Source: Microbacterium sp. Leaf151 (GTDB taxonomy: Bacteria; Actinomycetota; Actinomycetes; Actinomycetales; Microbacteriaceae). From it: a stretch of DNA of 64,000 nucleotides. Positions 46,323 through 55,120 of this stretch are shown in pieces. Below the pieces are notes generated by a model. The model was not told the DNA's origin. It worked only from the letters and a program-made list of their open reading frames with translations, and searched no databases. A program made the translations under genes and the position numbers. How positions within the stretch are numbered: position 1 is the first letter of the stretch; each line of letters starts with the position of its first letter. The DNA lies in contig NZ_LMOR01000001.1 of NCBI RefSeq assembly GCF_001424225.1, positions 687,427 to 751,426 on the forward strand. Reading direction: 5' to 3'.

Positions 46323-47789
46323 TCACGCGACCGAGCGGAGGGCGGCGGCGGGACTGAGACGCGCGGCGCGCCAGCCGCCGAAAGCACCCGCGAGCACACC
46401 GCCGAGCACGGCGATGCCGACGGCGGCCAAGACGACGACCGGCGTCACGGGTGCGTTGAGGACGATGTCGGTGGCCTGCGCCGCCGCCTGGCCGAAGCCG
46501 CCGGGGCCGCCGGGACCGAAGCCCTCTCCGCCGCCCTGACCGGGGCCCGTGGCCTGGCCGCTCACCGAGATGGTCGGCGAGACGACGTTCACGAGCAGGA
46601 TGCCGCCGAGCCCGAGGATGAGACCCGCGACGCCGCCGAGCAGGCCCTGGACGAGCGACTCGCCGGCGACCTGGCGCACGATGCGGCCGTTGGACCACCC
46701 GATGGCCTTGAGCGTTCCGAACTCCCGCGTTCGGCGGGCGACGCCCGACATCGTGAACAGGACGGCGAGGGCGAGGGCGACCAGCAGCACGACGACCGAC
46801 AGCCACGTGCCGAGGTTCGAGATCATCGACGACGCGCTCGACAGCGAGCCCGAGACGGTCGAGGCGAGCTCGGACTGCGAGCTGACGGTGGCGTCGGGGA
46901 GTGCGGCCGTGATCTCGCTCTGCACTGCGTCGATGGCGTCCGCCGACGAGGCCTGCACGTAGACGGTCGACACGACGTCGCCGACCCCGGCGAGCGTCTG
47001 GGCGACGTCGAGCGGGAGGTAGACGTTCGCGGCGGTGTCGGCGTCGGCCGAGGCGGACGCCACGATCCCGACGATCTGCATCGTCCTACCGGCGACGTCG
47101 ACCGTGCCGCCCACGGCGAGTCCGGCGCTCGCCGCGTACGTCGCGTCGATCACGGCGACGTCGGTCCCGGCGTCGGAGGCGGCGAGGGCGCGCCCGTCGG
47201 AGACGGTCACGGCCGAGAGCGGACCGACGGATGCCGCGGGGTCGACGCCGAGCACGCTGAACGAGTCGACACCGAAGGCGCTGCCCCCGTCACCGCCGGG
47301 ACCGCCGCCGGACGGGGGCTGCTGCGGCATCCCCTCGCCCTGCGTGGTTCCGGTTTCGGCGCCGCGGTCGGGCATCTGCCCCGAGAACGTCGTGTTCGTC
47401 AGCGACAGTGCGCCGGTGACGGCGGAGACGCCGTCGAGGCCTTCGACGGTGGTGACGGTGGAGGCGTCGAGGGTGCCGCGTCGCATGTCGGTCATGAGCC
47501 GCGACTGGCTGAGCGTCGTGGTCCCGTCGGTGGTCGTGCCCGCGTCGGCGCCGAAGTCGAAGCGCGGGCCGCCGCCGCCCTGACCGGGTTCGGTCTGCGC
47601 ACCGGTCACGGTGAGGTCGGTGCCGACGCCGTATACCGACGACAGAGCCTGCGACTGGGCGTCGCGGACGCCCGCCGACAGCGCATTGACGACGATGACG
47701 AGCGCGATGGCGATCGCGAGTCCCACCGCGACGATCACGGTCTGCTTGGTGCGGCCGGCGAGTTCGCGCCGAAGGTACGTGCCGTACAT
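46323..47789 (-). CDS. ABC transporter permease (MacB/FtsX type)
   Basis: 488 aa. One N-terminal helix (KQTVIVAVGLAIAIALVIVV) is followed by a long extracytoplasmic MacB-PCD-like domain with Gly/Gln/Pro-rich inserts, then three C-terminal helices in FtsX topology (SVVVLLVALALAVLFTMSGV, LVQGLLGGVAGLILGLGGIL, PVVVLAAVGIAVLGGVLAGA). It forms a 2+2 complex with the ATPase encoded 31 bp downstream. It is divergent from the two-component genes, so regulation by that system is plausible. Confidence 0.93.
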   Translation of the reverse strand: MYGTYLRRELAGRTKQTVIVAVGLAIAIALVIVVNALSAGVRDAQSQALSSVYGVGTDLTVTGAQTEPGQGGGGPRFDFGADAGTTTDGTTTLSQSRLMTDMRRGTLDASTVTTVEGLDGVSAVTGALSLTNTTFSGQMPDRGAETGTTQGEGMPQQPPSGGGPGGDGGSAFGVDSFSVLGVDPAASVGPLSAVTVSDGRALAASDAGTDVAVIDATYAASAGLAVGGTVDVAGRTMQIVGIVASASADADTAANVYLPLDVAQTLAGVGDVVSTVYVQASSADAIDAVQSEITAALPDATVSSQSELASTVSGSLSSASSMISNLGTWLSVVVLLVALALAVLFTMSGVARRTREFGTLKAIGWSNGRIVRQVAGESLVQGLLGGVAGLILGLGGILLVNVVSPTISVSGQATGPGQGGGEGFGPGGPGGFGQAAAQATDIVLNAPVTPVVVLAAVGIAVLGGVLAGAFGGWRAARLSPAAALRSVA

Positions 47790-47911
47790 GGTTCTCCTTC
47801 CGGACGCGGGGTGCGGCCGTCTGAGGCGAAGGTAGGAACGGCACCCTCACCGCTCCCTCACCGTTGCTATGAACCGCGTATGTCGCGTGACTCCGAGGCC
47901 GGGAAGCGTGC

Positions 47912-48646
47912 ATGCTGGCTCTCGTGACCTCCCGCCCCGCGCCCCTCGCCCGTCCCGACGGCTCGCCCATCCGTGTGCTCGTCGTGGACGACGAGGCCAA
48001 CCTCAGCGATCTCCTGCGCATGGCGTTGCAGAACGAGGGGTGGGACGCCCGCACCGCGGCGAACGGGCAGGAGGCGCTCGGCGTCATCCGCGAGTTCGCT
48101 CCCGACCTGCTGGTGCTCGACATCATGATGCCGGGGCTCGACGGAATGGAATTGCTGACCCGCGTCCGGGCGGCGGGCAACGACGCGCCCGTGCTGTTCC
48201 TGACGGCGAAGGATGCCGTGGAAGACCGCATCGCGGGGATCTCGGCCGGCGCCGACGACTATGTCACGAAGCCCTTCAACCTGGAGGAGGTCATCGTGCG
48301 CCTGCGGGGAATGGCCCGCCGTCACGTCGCGGCGGTCGTCGACGCCGACCCTCGGTTGCGTGTCGGCGATCTGTCGCTCGACGAGGAGTCGTACGAGGTC
48401 GAGCGCGGTGGCATCCCGATCAAACTCACCGCGAAGGAGTTCGAGCTGCTGCGCTACCTGATGCAGAACCCGCGCCGGGTGCTGAGCAAGGCGCAGATCC
48501 TCGATCAGGTGTGGAGCTACGACTTCGGTGGCAACGGCAGCGTCGTCGAGATCTACATCTCGTATCTGCGCAAGAAGATCGACACCCTCGGCGAACCGCT
48601 CATCCACACCGTGCGCGGTGTCGGTTACACCATCAAGGCGCCATGA
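47912..48646 (+). CDS. OmpR/PhoB-family response regulator
   Basis: 244 aa. Receiver domain about 20-135 with acidic DD at 26-27, the phosphoacceptor Asp70 in LLVLDIMMPG, and the conserved Lys in FLTAKD. A C-terminal winged helix ends in DTLGEPLIHTVRGVGYTIK. ATG 47912 has a weak site; GTG 47924 is possible. 4-bp overlap with the kinase gene. It likely controls the divergent ABC pair, among other genes. Confidence 0.95.
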   Translation: MLALVTSRPAPLARPDGSPIRVLVVDDEANLSDLLRMALQNEGWDARTAANGQEALGVIREFAPDLLVLDIMMPGLDGMELLTRVRAAGNDAPVLFLTAKDAVEDRIAGISAGADDYVTKPFNLEEVIVRLRGMARRHVAAVVDADPRLRVGDLSLDEESYEVERGGIPIKLTAKEFELLRYLMQNPRRVLSKAQILDQVWSYDFGGNGSVVEIYISYLRKKIDTLGEPLIHTVRGVGYTIKAP

Positions 48647-50094
48647 CCCGCGGTCGCTGGACGCTGCGCCGCACCCTCGTCGTGGGGACGAGCGTGCTGG
48701 TCGCGCTCGCGTTCATCGCGATGAGCGTGGCGACGATCCTGGCGCTGCGTTCCTTCGCCCTCGACCGCCTCGACCAGCAGGTGCGCGAGGGGCTGTCGTT
48801 CGCGGTGGGTCGCGACGCGTTCGGGGGGCGCGGCGGCGACGGCGGCGACGACCGGCCCCCGGAGATGGATGCCACGAACCCCGCGCCCCGCATCGGCGCC
48901 CTGCAGGCGGTCGTCGACGCCGACGGGACGGTCGAGCGTTCGGGCTACACGCGAGCGGACGGCACCGAGGTGGCGTTGAGCGACGAGCAGGTCGCGCTGC
49001 TGCGTTCGTCGGTGGCGACCGACGGCACGCCCACGACCGTGGACCTCGGCGCAGACTTCGGGGCGTTCCGCGTAGCGGCGGCCGTTGACGATGGCGTCAC
49101 CGTCTTCGCCGGGAACTCGCAGGCCGACGTGACCGCGACCACCTCGGCGTTGATCGTGATCCTCGTCGCCGTCTCGGCGGTGACACTGCTCGTCGCGGTG
49201 CTGGGGCTCTCGCTCTTCGTGCGGCGGAGTCTGCGGCCGCTCGATCGGGTGGCGGGTGTCGCAGAGCGCGTGTCGACGCTGTCGCTCAGCGCGGGGAGCG
49301 TCGACATCCCCGACCGGGTCGCCCCCTCCGACACCGATCCCACGACCGAGGTGGGCCGGGTGGGGGCGTCGCTGAACGGGCTGCTCGGGCACGTGCAGTC
49401 CTCGCTCGCCGCACGGCAGCACAGCGAGGAGCAGTTGCGGCGCTTCATCGCGGATGCCAGCCACGAACTCCGCACGCCCCTGGCCAGCATCCGCGGCTAC
49501 GCGCAGCTCTCCCTCGGCGAAGACGCGCCGATGACGCCCACCCAGGCCCGTTCCTTCGACCGGATCGAGTCGGAGGCCCAGCGCATGGCATCCCTCGTCG
49601 ACGATCTTCTGCTTCTGGCGAGACTGGATGCCGGACAGCCGCTGCGCCGCGACGAGGTCGAGCTGACGCTGCTCGCCGTCGACGCCGTGAGCGATGCCCA
49701 GGCCGCGGATGCGACGCACGAGTGGCGGCTCGACGTGACCGACGACCTCATCTCGGTGACCGGAGATGAGAACCGCCTGCGGCAGGTCGTGGCGAACCTG
49801 CTGCGAAATGCGCAGACGCACACGCCGCCGGGGACGACGGTGACGCTGTCGCTCGCCCGCGAGGCCGCGGAGGCCGTGCTGCGCGTGGCCGACACCGGGC
49901 CGGGAATCGATCAGAGCGTCGCGGAGCGCCTCTTCGACCGTTTCGCCCGGGGAGATGACTCGCGCAATCGGGATGCCGGGAGCACGGGTCTCGGGCTCTC
50001 GATCGCGCAGGCGATCACCGAGGCGCACGGCGGGAGCATCTCGGTCGAGAGCGCGCCCGGGCGGACGGTGTTCGAGGTGCGGCTGCCCGAGTGA
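48643..50094 (+). CDS. sensor histidine kinase
   Basis: 483 aa. Two transmembrane helices (about 13-38 and 170-193) flank an extracytoplasmic sensor domain with an acidic Gly-rich insert (GGRGGDGGDDRPPEMD). HAMP (about 194-255), HisKA with His274 in DASHELRTPL, and HATPase with the N box (NLLRNAQTH), G1 (DTGPGI) and G2 (GSTGLGLSI). Coupled by a 4-bp overlap to the response regulator. Confidence 0.95.
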   Translation: MTRGRWTLRRTLVVGTSVLVALAFIAMSVATILALRSFALDRLDQQVREGLSFAVGRDAFGGRGGDGGDDRPPEMDATNPAPRIGALQAVVDADGTVERSGYTRADGTEVALSDEQVALLRSSVATDGTPTTVDLGADFGAFRVAAAVDDGVTVFAGNSQADVTATTSALIVILVAVSAVTLLVAVLGLSLFVRRSLRPLDRVAGVAERVSTLSLSAGSVDIPDRVAPSDTDPTTEVGRVGASLNGLLGHVQSSLAARQHSEEQLRRFIADASHELRTPLASIRGYAQLSLGEDAPMTPTQARSFDRIESEAQRMASLVDDLLLLARLDAGQPLRRDEVELTLLAVDAVSDAQAADATHEWRLDVTDDLISVTGDENRLRQVVANLLRNAQTHTPPGTTVTLSLAREAAEAVLRVADTGPGIDQSVAERLFDRFARGDDSRNRDAGSTGLGLSIAQAITEAHGGSISVESAPGRTVFEVRLPE

Positions 50095-50189
50095 GCGCGG
50101 GTGGCTGGATCTCGACGAAGCTATACGCCGAAGCGAGACCCAGGACGAGTGATCTGTGCGCACCACCTATGGACCGCGAGGATTGGTCG

Positions 50190-50642
50190 ATGGAGCCTCA
50201 CGACGAGACCGCCCGCCTTTTCCCCCACTCCGCACCCCTCCCGCGACCGATTCCGCGACGCAAGGCAACGTATGAACCCGCCTCCGAAGCAGAAGCACCC
50301 GTGCGATTTGCTGAGGGCTACGACGCCTACGCACATTCACTGCATGCTCGGGGCCTGTCGGCCGCATCGCTAGCAGGTGACCTTCCCGCACTCATCCGAG
50401 TGCTGGCGGAGGACACCGGGCTCACCGCCGAGTTGACATATTCAGCAGCGATCTTCCTGGGCAACAGCATCGCCACGCGCTACCCGTCCGCGGAGTGGTC
50501 GGTGATGGAGGAGCCGATGATCGGGCCCGGAAGTCTGAGCGGCACCCCGCTCCTCACCGTCCTTCGACAGCTGCAACAACACCCCCACCGCCACGCAGAA
50601 TTCGCTCAGGCCTTGGACCGGACCATGTCGGCCGCCAGCTGA
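50190..50642 (+). CDS. hypothetical protein at the left edge of the accessory region
   Basis: 150 aa from ATG 50190 (GAGG 9 nt upstream); ATG 50169 is also possible. It is Pro/Arg-rich near the N-terminus and helical after residue 50 (ARGLSAASLAGDLPALIRVL). No domain is recognised. Codons ending in A/T (GCA, CGA, CTA, TAT) are much commoner than in neighbouring core genes, which suggests recent acquisition. The frame is open to 50091 but that stretch has non-coding codon use. Confidence 0.6.
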   Translation: MEPHDETARLFPHSAPLPRPIPRRKATYEPASEAEAPVRFAEGYDAYAHSLHARGLSAASLAGDLPALIRVLAEDTGLTAELTYSAAIFLGNSIATRYPSAEWSVMEEPMIGPGSLSGTPLLTVLRQLQQHPHRHAEFAQALDRTMSAAS

Positions 50643-50706
50643 GCGGTTCACTATCGAGCGTCATCCATGACCGCCAACTCCACCGACCACAGCAGGAGCT
50701 GATCAC

Positions 50707-50811
50707 ATGACGAGCAGACGGATGCAGCGCAATGCCCTCGGCTGGGCGACCCTGCTCGCCGGTGTAGCAATCCCCTCCGTCATGTCCGTCGACGCGATCG
50801 TGCTGTTCTGA
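50707..50811 (+). CDS. 34-aa small membrane protein
   Basis: ATG 50707 with AGGAG 8 nt before it; stop TGA at 50809-50811. A basic start (TSRRMQR) precedes one hydrophobic segment (ALGWATLLAGVAIPSVMSVD). It is too short for automatic detection. Such orphans are common in mobile regions. Coding status rests on the good RBS and the membrane-like composition. Confidence 0.45.
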   Translation: MTSRRMQRNALGWATLLAGVAIPSVMSVDAIVLF

Positions 50812-50997
50812 AACCTGCCGTGCACGCGGGGGGTGCATTGGGCGGCCGCCTCGCTCGTCGCGGGTTGCGAACCGCTCAGTCCATCTCGGCGTGCGCTCGG
50901 CTGGACCGCCGCCTTCCTCTCCCTGCTCACGTGGGTGTGCGCGACCGGGGTAGCCCTACACGGCGGGGCCGCATTCATTCGCGCTCACGACCCTCGG

Positions 50998-51756
50998 CTA
51001 GGCGAACATTTGGCGGAGTACGCCGAGCTCTCCCACTTCGAGCGCGTCGGCGATAATGTCAGCGTCGGCCGGGTTGGGGAACAATCCGATGAGATTGTTT
51101 TGGAAGATTGAGCGCATTGCGTCGAGGTCGCCGGCGTGGGCGGCTGTGCTCATCGCCTCGACCGCTAGCTGGTAGGGAATCTGCTGGTAGCCGGCGGGAG
51201 CGTCATCAGGGTTGTAGTACGGAACCCAAGGGATGGACTCGTCGGGGCGCAGCAGCAGCACCTCGCCGGGCTGAATCGTCCGGGTGTGATTGACCGTCGC
51301 GATTGCCAGCGTGTTTGCGATGCAGAATCGATCACCGATCGCGGAGAGAGCGTCGCCGGGGGCGACGGTGTAGGTGACGATCTTGCCGTCGGCATCCAGT
51401 CCGGGGGAGCCTGCGGCGAGGTCGCGTTCACCCTGGTCGATGAGCTGCCCGCCGAGGCTCGCACTCATTCGGCCGGTGTGAACCCAGACAGGGTTCTCGC
51501 ACCCGGCCGGAGTGTTCTTCGGAATCACCGTGCCGTTCCCGACGTACGTGTAACCCTCGCCCAGCTCGTCCATCATGTTCTCGGCGACCGGATCATCCTC
51601 AGAGGCCGGCGGGTTGGTGGGGTTCGTGGTCGACGCGAACACCGCCCAAGACGACACCTCGCCGTGCACTGCCGCCACAGTCGGTGCGGCCAGTGCGACC
51701 AGCCCGCCCACAACGAGAACGGACACCCCGATAGCCATTTTCCCCGCAGCCTTCAC
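50998..51756 (-). CDS. secreted LysM-domain protein
   Basis: 252 aa with a GTG start (51756; the GGAGG right at its 5' side is too close, so ATG 51738 is an alternative). A signal-anchor (AIGVSVLVVGGLVALAAPTVAAV) is followed by a LysM-like module at about 126-170 (VTYTVAPGDALSAIGDRF). LysM binds peptidoglycan/chitin. The C-terminal part is helical and has no known domain. No catalytic wall hydrolase is fused. Confidence 0.78.
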   Translation of the reverse strand: MKAAGKMAIGVSVLVVGGLVALAAPTVAAVHGEVSSWAVFASTTNPTNPPASEDDPVAENMMDELGEGYTYVGNGTVIPKNTPAGCENPVWVHTGRMSASLGGQLIDQGERDLAAGSPGLDADGKIVTYTVAPGDALSAIGDRFCIANTLAIATVNHTRTIQPGEVLLLRPDESIPWVPYYNPDDAPAGYQQIPYQLAVEAMSTAAHAGDLDAMRSIFQNNLIGLFPNPADADIIADALEVGELGVLRQMFA

Positions 51757-51839
51757 CCTCCGAACTTATGCGACCAGATGCAACAGCTCAAAGGAGGCTG
51801 GGCATCCCTGCACGGCGCGATGCGGGCGCGGGGGAGAGG

Positions 51840-52634
51840 TCAGGTCCTCGGGTTCTCGCCGAGGAAGACGCCGATGCGATCACCGTCCTTGACGAACTGC
51901 AACGCACCGTCGGGGTACCGCGTGCGCAGCTCGGGTGGGGCTGAACTGTCTACCGTGATTGTCAGGGTGGCGGGGAAGTTCCCTACGCGGCATCCGCCGT
52001 ATGACGGTCCTGACATCGAGTACCCACCCTGGACGTTGTCCTCCTCCGGAATGTCAGAGGTCAGCACGGCGGCGAAGCAGTCGCCACCGCCACCGCCGAA
52101 CATGTTCCAAGAGGTCTCGAACAGCGTGAGACCGTAGAACTCGTAGGTAGCGGAACTGGCTCCCGCGCCGTTGAACCCGACAGGCACGTTCACGGCGGGG
52201 TCGGGTTCGAGGGTGGCGATCTGTGGTGCGTCGTTGACGACGGCGACGGGCAGGATTCCCACCACTGCAAACGTCGCCACAGCAGCTACCGCAGCCGACG
52301 TGGCAACCGACGCTGCCCACAGCATCAACATGATGCGACCCGGCCTCCGCCACGACCGGCCTATACGCCCGTCAGCGGATGCCCCGACGGGCGAGGCTGC
52401 GTCGAGAGCTGGCCTTTCGGAGGGCGCTGGTGACGAGTCCGATGCGTTGCCGGAGGTGACGAGGGGATCCAGTGCCGCGACGGGTTCGTCGCCTTGCGTG
52501 CTTCCGTCTGCGCGGGCCCGTGCTTCCAGCTCCTGTAAACGTTGCACCGTGTCGGCATCGAGGGCCCCGTGTGCCACGCGTCCGTAGGCACGCAACCGCA
52601 GCGAGTCCAGCTCGGCGCGCAGTGTGGAGTCCAT
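51840..52634 (-). CDS. single-pass membrane protein with extracytoplasmic domain
   Basis: 264 aa from ATG 52634. The cytosolic N-terminus contains TLRAELDSLRLRAYGRVAHG and a helical LQELEARARADG. A transmembrane helix lies at about 103-127 (IMLMLWAASVATSAAVAAVA), then an extracytoplasmic part with a GGGGGDCF and two cysteines. No family is recognised. It ends in residues NPRT. Start 52655 (seven codons earlier) is possible. Confidence 0.68.
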   Translation of the reverse strand: MDSTLRAELDSLRLRAYGRVAHGALDADTVQRLQELEARARADGSTQGDEPVAALDPLVTSGNASDSSPAPSERPALDAASPVGASADGRIGRSWRRPGRIMLMLWAASVATSAAVAAVATFAVVGILPVAVVNDAPQIATLEPDPAVNVPVGFNGAGASSATYEFYGLTLFETSWNMFGGGGGDCFAAVLTSDIPEEDNVQGGYSMSGPSYGGCRVGNFPATLTITVDSSAPPELRTRYPDGALQFVKDGDRIGVFLGENPRT

Positions 52635-52732
52635 CACGGTGATCGTCTCACACACCCCACCCCGGCATCCTCGCCGTGGTGACGTAACGGTTGTGTGGAC
52701 GAGCCGGGGAGTGGTCGTGCAGGGTGGATGTC

Positions 52733-53113
52733 ATGCCAGTACTCGCCCTGCTGACCCTCATCGTCATGATCATCGCGCTCATTGACGCGATCATCAGACG
52801 CGAGGATCAGGTCAAGCACATGCCGAAGTTCGTGTGGGTGTTCTTCATCGTGCTGCTACCCCTCATCGGGTCGATCCTGTGGTTCACCCTTGGACGGGAG
52901 TACGACCAACGCACCCAACCCATGACCTTCGGCGACCCGCGCCGGTGGCACAAAGACACACGGTCGGCTCCCACGGTGCCGCCGCGTGATGAGCGCACCA
53001 CCGAGCAGCAGATCGCCGACCTCGAACGCGAAATGCACCTCGCCGACCTTGAGGAGCAAGCCCGCCAGCGCCGGACAGAGAACCGCCCCTTGGACGAAAA
53101 CCCCGGGCGCTAA
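52733..53113 (+). CDS. PLDc_N-type small membrane protein
   Basis: 126 aa. Two N-terminal helices (LLTLIVMIIALIDAII; WVFFIVLLPLIGSILWFTLG) give the PLDc_N (phospholipase D nuclease N-terminal) pattern of small membrane proteins, with GREYD after the second helix. A hydrophilic helical tail (about 70-126) is rich in Arg/Glu. PLDc_N genes of this kind often sit in stress or accessory loci. ATG 52733 with AGGGTGG upstream. Confidence 0.8.
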   Translation: MPVLALLTLIVMIIALIDAIIRREDQVKHMPKFVWVFFIVLLPLIGSILWFTLGREYDQRTQPMTFGDPRRWHKDTRSAPTVPPRDERTTEQQIADLEREMHLADLEEQARQRRTENRPLDENPGR

Positions 53114-53145
53114 GGGGCTGCCTCGCCCCGAAGGGGGCGTCGACG

Positions 53146-53169
53146 GCCGTTCCGCATTTGCGGAACGGC
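53146..53169. terminator. hairpin after the PLDc_N gene
   Basis: GCCGTTCCGC-ATTT-GCGGAACGGC, a perfect 10-bp stem 32 bp past the PLDc_N stop; no T-run follows. Another GC hairpin (CGCCCC-GAA-GGGGCG) lies just before it. Confidence 0.55.
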
Positions 53170-53248
53170 TAGGGGGCTATAGCTCCGATCGGCTGTCAGT
53201 CCGGTCGTACCGCGGCTGAGGGCGTTGCCTGGGCGGTGCCACGAATCT

Positions 53249-53608
53249 TTAGGTGAGTCCGCGCAGAAGCCACCACAGCTGCTCCGCGGTGCCGACCATG
53301 GAATTGACAGCGGCGGTGCAGACGAGCGCCGCAATCACCACGAAGAGCGGAAGTTCCCGCCAGCGGCGAGAGAATGCCGTCATCGCAACGGTGGTGACGG
53401 CCGATAGCATCGCCACGGTTTGACCAGCCACCCCAGCGAAAGCCTGTCGCAGCGCGGAATCCACAGTCACGGTGGTATAGCTCGTGAATACGAGCATCAA
53501 AGCGAACGGCACCGCAAGGACCCCAATAATCAGGACGAGTCCTCGGCTTACCTTCAGTGACGACCGCGGCGTCACCCTGGAAAAATCCGTCTGCTCTGCA
53601 ACCTGCAT
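53249..53608 (-). CDS. small multi-helix membrane protein
   Basis: 119 aa. Three hydrophobic segments (GLVLIIGVLAVPFALMLVFT; TVAMLSAVTTVAMTAF; LPLFVVIAALVCTAAVNSMV). Basic loop SRRWRE between two of them. No family recognised. ATG 53608 is used; longer readings lack a site. Confidence 0.6.
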   Translation of the reverse strand: MQVAEQTDFSRVTPRSSLKVSRGLVLIIGVLAVPFALMLVFTSYTTVTVDSALRQAFAGVAGQTVAMLSAVTTVAMTAFSRRWRELPLFVVIAALVCTAAVNSMVGTAEQLWWLLRGLT

Positions 53609-53756
53609 GTGGGGCACGCTATCGCGCCGCCCACGCCTTGCACAGCCCAGCCCGACACCAATATGCACCACGCCGGCCCGCGCCTCGGGCTGGCCATGCG
53701 CCAGCAGACGGGCGCGTCGGACGCAGGCGCCCTACACTCACATGACTCTCCGATGT

Positions 53757-53782
53757 GGTGCGAAACCGATAGGTTTCGCACC
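53757..53782. repeat. hairpin, left copy of a pair flanking two mini-ORFs
   Basis: GGTGCGAAACC-GATA-GGTTTCGCACC, a perfect 11-bp stem. A near-identical hairpin is at 54259-54284, about 500 bp downstream. Confidence 0.85.
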
Positions 53783-53847
53783 GTCTGGCAGGCGCCCGCT
53801 GGTATCAGTCGGAGTCAAGATTGGCGGGCGGTTCACGAGTACCTGTC

Positions 53848-53988
53848 ATGCTCAGCGACATGGTGAAAAACCCACTGCTCCCGTCCGTCGATGTGTTGCT
53901 GAGCATCGGTGGTGGCGTACTTGCGCTGTTTGTCGTGGCCGTTGTGATCACGATTGTTGTCCTGACTGTCAGACGGCGCCGAACCTGA
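53848..53988 (+). CDS. 46-aa single-pass membrane protein
   Basis: ATG 53848 to TGA 53986-53988. The hydrophobic helix IGGGVLALFVVAVVITIVVL covers residues 20-39, ending in RRRRT. The ribosome site is poor. Too short for automatic detection; the composition makes a real small membrane protein plausible, but expression is unproven. Confidence 0.45.
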   Translation: MLSDMVKNPLLPSVDVLLSIGGGVLALFVVAVVITIVVLTVRRRRT

Positions 53989-54047
53989 TCGTGACTAGCG
54001 ATGCCGACAGCCCCATACCGCTCTAAGACCTTTCTCAGATCGAGAGC

Positions 54048-54245
54048 ATGAGCGATAGCGATCTGATCGAACGGCGCGCGGAGCTCGCGCGGATAGAGCG
54101 CGTGCAGTTCCACGAGAATCTAAGCCCCCTGTCCTTCATCGGTACCGCCGCGCACCTCGTGAACCCGCCCCTCGACCATGCCCGACGAGCGGTAGAGAAA
54201 GAGATGAAACGACGCGGCATCCTGCCTCGCCACGACGCACGGTGA
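54048..54245 (+). CDS. 65-aa hypothetical protein between the paired hairpins
   Basis: Charged and helical: LIERRAELARIERVQFHENL, then AAHLVNPPLDHARRAVEKEM. No domain recognised; similar short proteins occur next to integrated elements. Weak site GAGAGC before ATG 54048. The right hairpin copy begins 13 bp after its stop. Confidence 0.5.
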   Translation: MSDSDLIERRAELARIERVQFHENLSPLSFIGTAAHLVNPPLDHARRAVEKEMKRRGILPRHDAR

Positions 54246-54659
54246 AACCTGGCGGTGTGGTGTGAAACCGAACGGTTTCGCACCGGCTCTGATCCGCGCC
54301 TGCTGCGCCGGGTGGGCTATGGGCGCGCCGGTTCGTACGCTTGGGGTTCCTCTTGGACGTGAATCGTTACCTGGGACCGCCTGCCGAAAATTTCGGAGGA
54401 TTCGGTGGCGCAGCCACGTGAACGAAAGCCCGCAGTTAGCTACGAGGGAGCGAAGCGGACGAGCTGCCGCAGGCTTCACGGCAAAAAGCGTGAGCCCGTA
54501 GGGCGATCAACGACGGCCGGCGCAGCCGGTCGACCTTTGGGCGTCGCTTCGTCGACGCTGCGCGAGCGGAGCACGCGCCCCGCCGCCGGCGGGACGTCAG
54601 GGAATGTGAGGGGAACGCCCCCCACAAATCGGCCGGCCAGCCGCGTCTAGGCATCCAGG
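54246..54659. other. 414-bp region without a convincing gene, rich in short inverted repeats
   Basis: Several short frames are open on both strands but none has the codon profile of this genome. Short pairings such as CGAAAATTTCG (54385-54395) and GGCGCAGCC-type motifs are dense through to 54600. It may be a structured non-coding or plasmid-relic segment; no function assigned. Confidence 0.4.
54259..54284. repeat. hairpin, right copy of the pair
   Basis: GGTGTGAAACCG-AA-CGGTTTCGCACC: a 12-bp stem with one G-U, nearly identical to the copy at 53757-53782. It follows the 65-aa gene's stop and could end its transcript. Confidence 0.85.
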
Positions 54660-55010
54660 GCGCCGCTCTCGTTTTCGGCCCCTCTTCTCAACTGGCACCA
54701 CGAGCGGCATCGAGCGGGAACTCACCATGGCGGCGCCGACCGCCGACGTCCTCACCGAACGTGAGACGCGTGTTGAGGCCGATCCCGCCCTGTGGGATGG
54801 CACGGTCGTCGACCAGGGCGGGGGGTGTTCGCCACGGTCGTGGACGATGCCCTGACGCCTCTGAAGGTGCCCCGCATGCACGCCCGTGAACTCAGGGCGC
54901 TTCTGCGGCTTCGTGACCAGGCCCGCGCCCTGGTCACGAGTGAGGCGCGCGAGTCCGAGGACACGCGTCCGGAGCTCGGCGGGCTCGCGGATCTCACGGT
55001 CGAGCCGCCC
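54660..55010 (+). pseudogene. fragment of a plasmid-type helicase/methylase gene, frameshifted
   Basis: One frame reads TGTTSGIERELTMAAPTADV through to VEADPALWDGTVVDQGGG and then stops making sense. A second frame continues as GVFATVVDDALTPLKVPRMH and ELRALLRLRDQARALVTSEA. The switch falls in a G6 run (54820-54825), so one G is missing or two are extra. From memory, the joined sequence resembles part of large helicase proteins on actinobacterial plasmids; this is not verified. Both ends of the gene are absent, so it is a relic. Confidence 0.6.
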
Positions 55011-55120
55011 CATCGCGGGTGCGCGGCGGTCTGCATGGATCCCCAGCACTGGCAACTCCCCGTACCTCACTCATAGGAACGCTTAGGGTCGCGTTATGTG
55101 CTCGCTATGAGGATCTGAAG

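Noticed and set aside
46263-47927. 554-codon open frame on the + strand opposite the ABC permease
   Set aside because: Low-complexity His/Asp/Gly/Arg reading with no domain; shadow of the permease gene.
50820-51111. Short + strand frame with one hydrophobic stretch, overlapping the LysM gene tail
   Set aside because: No RBS, mixed codon quality, and 114 bp overlap with the better supported LysM gene.
54246-54659. Several 70-80 codon frames on both strands
   Set aside because: None has the GC3 profile, a good RBS or a recognised family; inverted-repeat density suggests non-coding.
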